DNA of 30,008 nucleotides from Parachlamydiales bacterium. Its GTDB lineage: Bacteria > Chlamydiota > Chlamydiia > Chlamydiales > JAJFMK01. Shown here piece after piece: positions 17,400 to 24,744 of the stretch (position 1 is its first letter; the number at the start of each line of letters is the position of its first letter). Made by a program: the position numbers and the translations under genes. The stretch covers positions 1 to 30,008 of the forward strand of contig JAGVKY010000096.1 of NCBI GenBank assembly GCA_020050175.1, read 5' to 3'. The notes beneath the pieces were generated by a model. That model ran no database searches. It was not told the DNA's origin and worked only from the letters and a program-made list of their open reading frames with translations.

Positions 17400-17411
17400 T
17401 GGGAAGTAATT

Positions 17412-17483
17412 GGTGGCATAGCCAAGCGGTAAGGCAGAAGCCTGCAAAGCTTCCATACCTCAGTTCAAATCTGAGTGCCACCT
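17412..17483 (+). tRNA. tRNA-Cys (anticodon GCA)
   Basis: The 72-base sequence folds into a full cloverleaf. The acceptor stem GGTGGCA pairs with TGCCACC, the D arm is GCC/GGC, the anticodon stem is GAAGC/GCTTC with loop CTGCAAA, and the T arm is CTCAG/CTGAG with loop TTCAAAT. The anticodon GCA is at 17444-17446. Position 73 is U, the cysteine identity base. CCA is not encoded: the next bases are ATG, the start of rsmI. A strong promoter lies directly upstream. Confidence 0.97.
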
Positions 17484-18290
17484 ATGTTTTTTCTCGTTTC
17501 AACTCCCATCGGCAATCTCGAGGACATCACCTTGAGAGCTATAAAAACTCTCAAGGAAGTTGAAACAATTCTTTGCGAGGACACTCGCCACTCGCTTCCT
17601 TTATTGCGTCATTTTGGCATTTCAACAAAAGTTGAGTCGTATCATAAATTTAATGAAGAGAAGAATCTCCCCTCGCTATTAGCTCGGCTAAAAAAGGGAG
17701 AAAAGATCGCCTTGATCTCTGATGCCGGGACGCCGGGGATCGCTGATCCTGGAGAAAGATTAGTGGCTGAATGCCGAAAAGAGGGGATTGAGGTCGTTCC
17801 TATACCAGGCGCATGCGCTCCAATTGCAGCTTTAGTGGCTTCAGGATTGCCTACCACACGTTTTCAGTGGGTGGGGTTTCTCCCTAAAAAGAAAGGTGAA
17901 CTCGAAACAGCACTTAAAGACTATCTCGATTATCGAGGGACAACAGTTATCTTCGAAACTCCTCATCGGATTATCGATACACTTGAGATGTTGCTAGAGT
18001 TAGCTCCAAAGCGGCAGCTAGTTGTGGCAAGAGAGTTGACGAAGAAATTTGAAACTTTCGTTACTGGGAAAGCTGAAGAACTATTAGCTGCTTTTAAAAC
18101 TCCTCCTAGGGGAGAAATTGTCCTTTTGCTTTCCCCCAAAGAAGAGGAGGAGAAAGAGCCGCCCGAAGCTCTATTAAAAGAGCTTCTTCAAGAAAAGGGC
18201 CTTAGGGTAAAAGAGGTAGTTGAGATTGCCCATCAAATGACGGGATATCCTAAAAAAGTATTATACAAAATCGCCCTTGAACTCCAATGA
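17484..18290 (+). CDS. rsmI: 16S rRNA (cytidine-1402-2'-O)-methyltransferase
   Basis: RsmI methylates the ribose of C1402 in the ribosomal decoding centre using SAM. The protein (268 aa from this ATG) begins MFFLVSTPIGNLEDIT, the family signature. CEDTRHS (about 32-38), SDAGTPGIADPG (about 77-88) and PIPGACA follow, all typical of the tetrapyrrole-methylase fold. The ATG at 17484 is the base after the tRNA-Cys 3' end. An in-frame GTG at 17475 would add MPP but lies inside the tRNA acceptor/T arm. There is no ribosome binding site outside the tRNA. Maturation of the tRNA 3' end would leave an mRNA beginning at AUG. The stop overlaps the murF ATG (ATGA). Confidence 0.93.
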   Translation: MFFLVSTPIGNLEDITLRAIKTLKEVETILCEDTRHSLPLLRHFGISTKVESYHKFNEEKNLPSLLARLKKGEKIALISDAGTPGIADPGERLVAECRKEGIEVVPIPGACAPIAALVASGLPTTRFQWVGFLPKKKGELETALKDYLDYRGTTVIFETPHRIIDTLEMLLELAPKRQLVVARELTKKFETFVTGKAEELLAAFKTPPRGEIVLLLSPKEEEEKEPPEALLKELLQEKGLRVKEVVEIAHQMTGYPKKVLYKIALELQ

Positions 18291-19573
18291 CTCTTATAGA
18301 CCCACCTCCTACACATTTCGCCATCGATTCTAGAGAAGTTAAGGAGGGGTCCCTTTTTTTTGCCCTTGAGGGAGAAAAGGTCGACGGCCATTCTTTTTTG
18401 AAAGAGGTCAAGGAGAGAGGGGGATGCGGGGCTGTTGTCAGGGAAAGATTCAATGGAGAATCTTTTGGTCTTAATTTAATCCATGTTCGATCGCCCTTAG
18501 AGCTTCTCCAAAATCTCGCAAAAAAAAAGGTGGAGACAGGGCAGTCTGAGATCGTCGGCATCACCGGTTCAGTGGGTAAAACGACAACAAAAGAGTGGGT
18601 CGCTACACTCCTCAATGAAGCCTTTCCAACGGCCTATAACAGGGGGAGCGAAAACACTAAAATCACCCTCCCTTTAACGGTGCTCAATCACTGGAATGGG
18701 GAAAAACACCTCGTCCTTGAAATGGGGATGACTCATCGTGGAGATTTATCTCGGCTGGTCGCTATTGCTCCTCCAAAAATTGCCCTTGTCACCTCGATTG
18801 CACTTTCCCATGCGATGAATTTTTCCTCTCTTCAAGGAATCGCTGAAGGGAAAAGCGAAATTTTTACACACCCTCAAACAGCCGTTGCCCTTCTTCCTTA
18901 TGAAGTCGAAGAAAAAAACACTCTTCTTGCAAGTGTACTCTGTCCGCATAAAACCTTTTCAAGCCGGCATAAAGAAGCAGATTTTTATCTCGAAGAGAGA
19001 GGGGATTTGCTGATTGCGCAAGAAAAAAAAGAAAAGGTTGAACTTTATCATCCCCATTTCCCTAAACATTTATTGACAAATCTTGCGGGAGCTATTTTAA
19101 CTGTCCGCTGCAAAGGTCTTTCTTGGGAGGTCATTAACGAAGGGTTGAAAAAGCTAAAAATGCCCCCTAAAAGAATGGAATGGGTCAATCGGGGCTCTTA
19201 TCGCATTCTCAACGACAGCTATAATGCTAATGAAATTTCGACAAAAGGGGCGCTAGACACACTCGCAGAACAAAATGGTCGAAAAATCGTAGTTTTTGGT
19301 GCGATTGGGGAGTTAGGGTCTTTTTGCGAAGGGTGTCATGCATCTATAGGGAATTATGCCTTAGATAAGGCTGACCTTTTATTTTGTCTCCATGAAGACT
19401 CAACTCCCACGCACAACGCTTGGGTAAAACAGGGTAAGAAAAGTTTCCTGTTCCATTCAAAGGAAGAGCTAGCAAAATCTTTAAAACAACATCTTGAGCC
19501 TGGAGATACTGTTCTCTTAAAGGGTTCTAAAAGACATGCCCTATGGACCCTTATTGAGGAGATCTTAGGATGA
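18287..19573 (+). CDS. murF: UDP-N-acetylmuramoyl-tripeptide--D-Ala-D-Ala ligase
   Basis: MurF adds the D-Ala-D-Ala dipeptide to complete the UDP-MurNAc-pentapeptide in the cytoplasm. The 428-residue protein has the N-terminal uridine domain with IDSREVKEGSLFFAL (13-27). The ATP loop is GITGSVGKTTTKE (91-103). The central segment around NRGSENTKITLPLTVLN is followed by EMGMTHRGDL. The C-terminal ligase domain has DSYNANEIS, the family's Asn-rich motif. It overlaps rsmI and mraY by ATGA on each side, so it is part of one coupled unit. The neighbouring order murF-mraY-murD is that of Chlamydia CT756-758. Confidence 0.95.
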   Translation: MTLIDPPPTHFAIDSREVKEGSLFFALEGEKVDGHSFLKEVKERGGCGAVVRERFNGESFGLNLIHVRSPLELLQNLAKKKVETGQSEIVGITGSVGKTTTKEWVATLLNEAFPTAYNRGSENTKITLPLTVLNHWNGEKHLVLEMGMTHRGDLSRLVAIAPPKIALVTSIALSHAMNFSSLQGIAEGKSEIFTHPQTAVALLPYEVEEKNTLLASVLCPHKTFSSRHKEADFYLEERGDLLIAQEKKEKVELYHPHFPKHLLTNLAGAILTVRCKGLSWEVINEGLKKLKMPPKRMEWVNRGSYRILNDSYNANEISTKGALDTLAEQNGRKIVVFGAIGELGSFCEGCHASIGNYALDKADLLFCLHEDSTPTHNAWVKQGKKSFLFHSKEELAKSLKQHLEPGDTVLLKGSKRHALWTLIEEILG

Positions 19574-20742
19574 TCTTAGATCTTTTTTCATGGCTATTAG
19601 GATCCCATCTTCCCCAGATCATGCTCAACACTTCGACGAGGATGATTTTAGCTCTTTTGACGTCGCTCCTTTTTTCGATCCTTTTGGGGCCGAGCTTCAT
19701 CCGAAAGCTCTACTCGTTGAAGGTGGGACAGACGATTCGTAAAGAAGAGTGTCCTCTCCTTGGCAAACTACATCACAAAAAGCAGGACACTCCAACGATG
19801 GGGGGGATCCTCATTTTAGCGAGTATGTTGCTCTCTCTCTTTCTCTGGATGGATCCTACCAATATTTTTACTTGGATTCTCCTTTTTACAACTCTCTTTT
19901 TAGGAGTTGTGGGAGGATATGACGACTACTTAAAACTCCGTTATAAAAATACTAAAGGGCTTTCAGCAAAGAAAAAGCTCTTCCTCCAAGCTGTTCTAAG
20001 CCTGGTTGTTGTAGGAGTCTTTTTTGCCTCCGACAGTTACCCCTCCTCTATTTCATCTCCTGTTGTGAAAGAGTCTATCGGCGAAAAAACGACTTCGATC
20101 GCCATGACCTCATTTTTAGAGAGAATCTATCTCCCCTTTAAAGAGGCCCCTATTCTTGAAATGGGGACAATTTTGACCCTCTTATGGTCCTTTTTAGTGA
20201 TTTCGGGGACATCCAATGCTGTTAATCTCACAGATGGTCTCGATGGACTGGCTAGTGGCTGCCTCATCATGGCTGCCTCTTGTTTTGTCCTTTTAGCCTT
20301 TGTATCCAATAACATCGATCTCGCCACCTATCTCCATTTACCCTACATCAGCGGCAGCGGAGAGGTGGGGATCTACTTGGCAGCGATGATAGGGGCTATC
20401 CTTGGTTTCCTTTGGTACAACGGACATCCGGCTCAAGTCTTTATGGGAGATATCGGTTCTTTGACATTAGGTGGAGTGCTTGGAGTTTCTAGTCTGATGC
20501 TTAAAAGGGAACTCCTTTTAGCTTTGGTGGGTGGCGTATTTGTCGTTGAGGCCTTATCGGTCATTTTGCAAGTTTTAAGCTACAAATACCGGAACCAAAG
20601 AAGAATTTTCTTAATTGCCCCCCTTCATCACCATTTTGAATACAAAGGGTGGCCCGAAACAAAAGTGGTTGTCCGCTTTTGGATTGTGGCTCTTATCCTT
20701 TCTCTCATCGGGATTATCTCTTTAAAGCTCCAATTGTTATGA
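19570..20742 (+). CDS. mraY: Phospho-MurNAc-pentapeptide translocase
   Basis: MraY transfers phospho-MurNAc-pentapeptide to undecaprenyl phosphate in the inner membrane, forming lipid I. The 390-residue protein has about ten hydrophobic segments. Family motifs are KLHHKKQDTPTMGG (near residue 65), the Asp pair in GGYDDYLKL (about 115), NLTDGLDGLASG (about 220), the FMGDIGSL loop and the C-terminal APLHHHFEYKGWPE. A Ser-rich periplasmic loop (DSYPSSISSPVVK, about 155-167) makes it about 30 residues longer than E. coli MraY. Its ATG overlaps the murF stop and its stop overlaps the murD ATG. Confidence 0.96.
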   Translation: MILDLFSWLLGSHLPQIMLNTSTRMILALLTSLLFSILLGPSFIRKLYSLKVGQTIRKEECPLLGKLHHKKQDTPTMGGILILASMLLSLFLWMDPTNIFTWILLFTTLFLGVVGGYDDYLKLRYKNTKGLSAKKKLFLQAVLSLVVVGVFFASDSYPSSISSPVVKESIGEKTTSIAMTSFLERIYLPFKEAPILEMGTILTLLWSFLVISGTSNAVNLTDGLDGLASGCLIMAASCFVLLAFVSNNIDLATYLHLPYISGSGEVGIYLAAMIGAILGFLWYNGHPAQVFMGDIGSLTLGGVLGVSSLMLKRELLLALVGGVFVVEALSVILQVLSYKYRNQRRIFLIAPLHHHFEYKGWPETKVVVRFWIVALILSLIGIISLKLQLL

Positions 20743-21935
20743 AAACTTTAGTCATAGGTCTTGGTTTAAGCGGAACCTCCGTTTGCCGTTTTCTTTTGCA
20801 AAAGGGTATAGAGGTTATCGCCTATGATGATGGGGAAATTCCTCCTTTAGAAAAGGACATTGCCATTCACCCGAAGGGCGCTGCTTTTGATTGGCAAAGC
20901 TGTGATCAGGTTGTAGTTTCCCCTGGGATATCTCCCTCCCATCCTCTTTACGATGGAGCTCTTAAAAGTGGAGTAGAGGTGATTAGCGAAGTCGAACTTG
21001 CTTTTCGCTATCTTTCTCACCGGAAAATGGTAGGAATCACCGGGACAAATGGGAAGTCAACAGTCACTCTTCTTGTCGCCCATCTTTTGCAGGAGGCTGG
21101 GTTAAAAGCTCGTGCAGTCGGCAATATTGGGGAAGCGCTGATTAATGAAGTTCTTCATCCTGATCAAACGGCCATTCTTTCGATAGAGCTAAGCTCTTTT
21201 CAATTGGAGAGAGTCCAAACAAAAAGTCTTATGGGGGGCGTTATTCTCAATCTCACACCCGACCACCTCGACCGTTATCCGACGATGGAAAGCTATGCTG
21301 AGGCAAAGGGCAAAATTTCCACCCTTCTTCATCCTCAAGCGCCACTTCTCCTCAATCGCCATCTGCAGCCCTACTTGCCCCACTTATTCCAAGGGAATAT
21401 TCAACTCCTCCCTAACGAAGATAGGGAACAAGAAAATATCTCGGCAGCAAGAACCCTCGTTAAACTCTTTGGTGTTTCGGACCAGGCGATTGAAAAGGGG
21501 CTAAAAACCTTTCAGAAACCACCCCACCGAATTGAGTTTGTCCGAGAAAAAGAGGGCATCACCTACTTTAACGACAGCAAATCGACCAACCTCGATTCAA
21601 CCATCCATGCTCTCCTGACCCTCAAACAAAACATCCTCCTCATTGCAGGAGGGCTCGATAAAGGGTTTAACTTTTCCCCATGGAAAGAGTTCTTTCATAA
21701 CCGGGTCAAATCTCTTTTCCTTATCGGCCAGGCAGCCCACCGCATGGAAAAAGAGCTCCAATCTTGCGTCCCCATTTACCAGTGCGGCACTCTTAAAGAG
21801 GCCCTCCTCCTCGCTAAAACTTTGGCCAAAAAGGGGGATCAAGTCCTCCTTTCACCTGGCTGCTCTAGCTACGACCAGTTCCAAAACTACGCCGACCGCG
21901 GCAACCAATTCAAAGCCCTCGTGAACTCCCTCTAG
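20739..21935 (+). CDS. murD: UDP-N-acetylmuramoyl-L-alanine--D-glutamate ligase
   Basis: MurD adds D-Glu to UDP-MurNAc-L-Ala. The 398-residue protein begins with a Rossmann-like UMP domain (MKTLVIGLGLSG), has the ATP loop GITGTNGKSTVT (99-110), the LNLTPDHLDRY segment, and C-terminal motifs YFNDSKSTN and LLIAGGLDKG. It ends with LLSPGCSSYDQFQNYADRG, the classic MurD signature. The ATG at 20739 overlaps the mraY stop by ATGA; the frame is open 90 bases further upstream, but only inside mraY. It is the last gene of the first overlapped run; the cluster is then broken by the SDR insertion. Confidence 0.95.
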   Translation: MKTLVIGLGLSGTSVCRFLLQKGIEVIAYDDGEIPPLEKDIAIHPKGAAFDWQSCDQVVVSPGISPSHPLYDGALKSGVEVISEVELAFRYLSHRKMVGITGTNGKSTVTLLVAHLLQEAGLKARAVGNIGEALINEVLHPDQTAILSIELSSFQLERVQTKSLMGGVILNLTPDHLDRYPTMESYAEAKGKISTLLHPQAPLLLNRHLQPYLPHLFQGNIQLLPNEDREQENISAARTLVKLFGVSDQAIEKGLKTFQKPPHRIEFVREKEGITYFNDSKSTNLDSTIHALLTLKQNILLIAGGLDKGFNFSPWKEFFHNRVKSLFLIGQAAHRMEKELQSCVPIYQCGTLKEALLLAKTLAKKGDQVLLSPGCSSYDQFQNYADRGNQFKALVNSL

Positions 21936-22049
21936 AGTAAATGTTGAAGAAAACTCAATTCCAATCTTGCGAATATGCTCCTCTACTAACATGTGATACT
22001 CACTGGCTTCGTTAATTTTTATGAAACAAACGATATCTATCATCTGAAG

Positions 22050-22078
22050 TTGACTTGAAAAAAAAAGTAGAGTAGTAC
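22050..22078 (+). promoter_or_regulatory. Candidate promoter of the SDR gene
   Basis: TTGACT (22050-22055) is followed by a 17-base A-rich spacer and TAGTAC (22073-22078), a weak -10. The start site would be near 22085, about 22 bases before the ATG. It implies the SDR gene is transcribed on its own rather than with murD. Confidence 0.45.
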
Positions 22079-22106
22079 TGTACAAAGGTTGGCAAAGGAA
22101 AACAAG

Positions 22107-22853
22107 ATGAGTAAGGGGCAATTGGCTGGGAAGGTAGCACTTATCACCGGCGGTACACGAGGTATAGGAGCGGCGATTGCGAAACGGTTAGCCTCAGACG
22201 GAGCAAATGTGGCTATCACTTATACCCATAGCGCTGATGCCGCAGCAGCACTTGTCAAAGCGATCGAAAAAGATGGTGGAAAGGCTATCGCGATACTTGC
22301 CGACGCTGCCGATGCTGATGCGGTGAGGAGTGCTGTCGATGAAACCTTCAAGACTTTCGGGAGATTAGATGTATTAGTCAACAATGCGGGCACATGCATT
22401 CCTGAAAAAGTGGAAGAGACCAGCCTTGAAAACTTCGATCGAGTCTTTGCCATTAACGTCCGTGGAACTTTTGTCGCAACGCAAGCGGCACTGAAGCATA
22501 TGAAGAGCGGCGGCCGTATCATCATGATAGGTTCTTGTGTGGGCGAACGAATTATGATCCAAGGAATGGCACCCTACTCCGCAACAAAAGGGGCTGTCAA
22601 AATGTTTACGCAAGGTTTGGCCCGAGAGCTCGGTGCACGTGGCATTACTGTAAACAATGTTCAACCCGGACCGATCGACACCGATCTGAATCCCGCAGCA
22701 GGGGAGTGGGCGGTAGGTCAGAAGGCCAATGTCCCTCTGGGTAGATACGGCACTGTGGATGATGTTGCTGCACTCGTTGCCTTCGTTGCTGGTCCAGAAT
22801 CTTCCTATATCAACGGCGCGAGTTTAACTATCGACGGAGGCACAAACGCTTAG
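22107..22853 (+). CDS. Short-chain dehydrogenase/reductase (FabG-like)
   Basis: Classical SDR enzymes are NAD(P)-dependent cytoplasmic oxidoreductases. The 248-residue protein has the cofactor motif TGGTRGIG (14-21), NNAG (92-95) and the catalytic Ser143, Tyr157 and Lys161 (YSATK). PGPIDTD (187-193) and the C-terminal YINGASLTIDGGTNA are also typical. The arginine in TGGTRGIG suggests NADPH. The substrate is unknown; 3-oxoacyl-ACP reductase is a common label, but this subgroup covers many ketones and alcohols. The ATG at 22107 has AAGGA seven bases upstream; a TTG at 22089 is an alternative. The gene sits in the murD-nlpD junction, where Chlamydia has none. Its base composition looks more GC-rich than its neighbours, and it has its own promoter. 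This suggests horizontal gain. Confidence 0.92.
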   Translation: MSKGQLAGKVALITGGTRGIGAAIAKRLASDGANVAITYTHSADAAAALVKAIEKDGGKAIAILADAADADAVRSAVDETFKTFGRLDVLVNNAGTCIPEKVEETSLENFDRVFAINVRGTFVATQAALKHMKSGGRIIMIGSCVGERIMIQGMAPYSATKGAVKMFTQGLARELGARGITVNNVQPGPIDTDLNPAAGEWAVGQKANVPLGRYGTVDDVAALVAFVAGPESSYINGASLTIDGGTNA

Positions 22854-23287
22854 ATAGTTCCTTTTCTGCACAGCAAATGCAATCACTGTAAGAGGGGCGG
22901 AAAGGGATGGAAAATCGTGGGGAAAAGAGATTACAGAAGATGGCAACGAATGCTTTGGAAGATCATCTGAACAAAGAAAATGGCTAAATGACTCTGTTGA
23001 AGGAGCAAATAGAGTTAAGTTTTCAAATCTCTTAATGTCTTTGTTTTATTTATATTCAGAATAGTTTACTTTAATCTATTCCTACTTAGACGAAGTCTCT
23101 CTATGCTCTCTGTGGTTTTGCAAGTCGAGCTAATGTCTCCATTTGGGACATATAATTCTCGTTTTCGGCGACGGACAATTTTGTCTCACGATACTTTTCA
23201 ATCTGTAATCACTTATTGTCAAAGGGGATTGGAAGCTTCGTCTTTGCGTTTAATCTAAAATAGCTTTCCACTAAGATTCCATCTCTA
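22854..23287. other. Gene-free stretch between the SDR and LysM genes
   Basis: No recognisable gene, RNA or clear terminator is seen in these 434 bases. There are two short plus-strand reading frames with start codons: 26 codons from ATG 22907 (GGAAAGGG upstream) and 51 codons from ATG 23103. A third frame stays open from about 22863 to 23060 without a start (contains EITEDGNECFG and SSEQRKW). None matches a protein I know; the last could be debris of a lost gene. The base composition becomes AT-rich around 23030-23090. A weak promoter for the LysM gene could be TTGGAA near 23230 with TAATCT near 23251. Confidence 0.5.
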
Positions 23288-23662
23288 ATGACTACACGCG
23301 ATCTTGTCTTAATTTCCACTTTTGTCAATGCCCTGATTTTAGGGCTTCTCCTCCTGCTTACGAAAGGGGAAGTGGAGGTAGTAAATCTCCCCCCTGTCGT
23401 CGAAAAAGTGGAAAAAAGGGGGGTTGTTCCAAAGGCCGAAGTGATTGTAGCTGCCCCTCCTGTCGAAGAAGAGTTGCCTTCTTTGCTGCCGCTAGCACCT
23501 CTGCCTCCTGCAGAAGAGTGGTACACTATGAAGAGTGGAGATAATCCCTGGAAAGTCGCCAAGACACAAAAAATTAAATTTGATGATCTTTTAAAATTAA
23601 ATGGTCTTAACGAAGAGAGAGCGCGTAATCTAAAACCAGGGGATCAAATCAGAATTCGATGA
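23288..23662 (+). CDS. LysM-domain cell-wall-binding protein (NlpD-like position)
   Basis: The 124-residue protein has an N-terminal membrane segment (about 6-25, LISTFVNALILGLLLLL), which is probably an uncleaved anchor. A Val/Glu/Pro-rich linker follows, then one C-terminal LysM domain (about 78-124, YTMKSGDNPWKVAKTQKIK ending in LKPGDQIRIR). LysM binds peptidoglycan. The chlamydial gene at this place between murD and ftsW is called nlpD (CT759), but this copy has no M23 peptidase domain, so it would bind and anchor rather than cut. The ATG at 23288 lacks a ribosome binding site. The stop overlaps the ftsW ATG, which ties it to septal peptidoglycan synthesis. Confidence 0.85.
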   Translation: MTTRDLVLISTFVNALILGLLLLLTKGEVEVVNLPPVVEKVEKRGVVPKAEVIVAAPPVEEELPSLLPLAPLPPAEEWYTMKSGDNPWKVAKTQKIKFDDLLKLNGLNEERARNLKPGDQIRIR

Positions 23663-24744
23663 TGACTGCACCCAACAGGCTCCTAACACCTCTTTTAGTC
23701 TTATTTTTGCTAGGGCTGTTGATGATCTTTGACACCACCTCAGCAGAAACATTGGACCAAAGGCTTGACCGTCCGATTGCACTGCCCCTTGTAAAACAGT
23801 TGATTTTTGCCATTTTAGCATTAGGTTCCGGTTGGATTGGGGCTAAATTGGGCTGGCGCCGCTTTCTAGAGTATCGGTGGGCCTTTCTGATGGGGGTCAC
23901 TTTCCTTCTGTTATTGGTTCTTCTTCCTGGGATTGGAAAATCAGTTAATGGGTCTAAAAGATGGATTCAAATAGGTTTTTTAAGCCTTCAACCTTCTGAG
24001 TTTTTTAAATATGCTGTTATTTGCTGGTTTGGTGGAGAGTTTGCCCGCCTTTGCGGTCAATTAAAGAGCTTTTTTTCATATATCCGCCTTTTAAATCCTC
24101 TGATTCCTGGTCTTTTTTTAATTCTGATGGAACCTAATAACGGCACGGTGTTTGTCCTCGTTATTTTGGTTCTTGCTCTCTCTTTTCTTGCAGGCGTGCC
24201 CACCCGTTATTGGGGCATTCCTTTACTCGTCGCGACTTTAATTGGGGGGTTTGCGTTAGCCTTATTACCCTACGCACAGAGAAGAATTGAAACCTATCTT
24301 CATCCCGAACATGATCTCAAAGGAAAAGGACACCAACCCTATCAGGCCAGAATTGCAGCAGGGTCGGGTGGAGTTTTAGGGAGAGGCCCCGGAAAAAGTC
24401 TGCAAAAGTTAAGCTACCTGCCCGAAGCGCAAAATGACTATATTGTAGCCATCTTCGCAGAAGAGTGGGGTTTTATGGGGATGACTTTGTTATTAGCAAC
24501 TTATCTGACCTTTTTTATAGCTGCCCTTTCTCTTCTTGTTGGGCTTGAAAATCGAGCTCCTTTTCTCTTAGGAGGAGGTATTCTGTTTCTGATCTCCTTT
24601 CAAACATTCATGAATTTAGGTGTTGTTTCAGGGCTTTTGCCTCCGACAGGATTAAATCTCCCTTTTTTTAGTCAGGGAGGATCGTCTCTTGTTGCAAATG
24701 CCTTTGGAGTGGGTATCCTCTACGATATAGGGAGAGCTCAATGA
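23659..24744 (+). CDS. ftsW: Septal peptidoglycan glycosyltransferase FtsW (SEDS family)
   Basis: SEDS proteins polymerise lipid II in the inner membrane; FtsW acts at the division site. The 361-residue protein has about ten membrane segments and the family motifs KRWIQIGFLSLQPSEFFK (about 101-118), GRGPGKSLQKLSYLPEAQND (about 254-273, with the conserved large-loop region), IFAEEWGF and the C-terminal LPPTGLNLPFFSQGGSS. The choice of FtsW over RodA rests on position between the LysM gene and murG, as in Chlamydia CT759-761. Two ATGs stand in tandem (23659 and 23662); the first overlaps the previous stop. The end overlaps murG by ATGA. Confidence 0.93.
   Translation: MMTAPNRLLTPLLVLFLLGLLMIFDTTSAETLDQRLDRPIALPLVKQLIFAILALGSGWIGAKLGWRRFLEYRWAFLMGVTFLLLLVLLPGIGKSVNGSKRWIQIGFLSLQPSEFFKYAVICWFGGEFARLCGQLKSFFSYIRLLNPLIPGLFLILMEPNNGTVFVLVILVLALSFLAGVPTRYWGIPLLVATLIGGFALALLPYAQRRIETYLHPEHDLKGKGHQPYQARIAAGSGGVLGRGPGKSLQKLSYLPEAQNDYIVAIFAEEWGFMGMTLLLATYLTFFIAALSLLVGLENRAPFLLGGGILFLISFQTFMNLGVVSGLLPPTGLNLPFFSQGGSSLVANAFGVGILYDIGRAQ

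Noticed and set aside
17475..17483. GTG start for rsmI inside tRNA-Cys
   Set aside because: It would put the first three codons in the tRNA acceptor and T arm, while the ATG at 17484 starts the conserved MFFLVSTPIGNL directly.
21852..22121. 89-codon minus-strand frame across the murD end and the SDR start
   Set aside because: Half of it is antisense to the conserved end of murD and the start lies inside the SDR coding start; only the middle part looks protein-like, reported as a possible remnant instead of a gene.
22907..22987. 26-codon ORF after the SDR gene with a purine-rich sequence before it
   Set aside because: Too short to separate from chance, and another frame over the same bases is also open.
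23103..23258. 51-codon plus-strand ORF before the LysM gene
   Set aside because: No clear ribosome binding site, no recognisable family and ordinary length for chance; mentioned only in the description of the gap.
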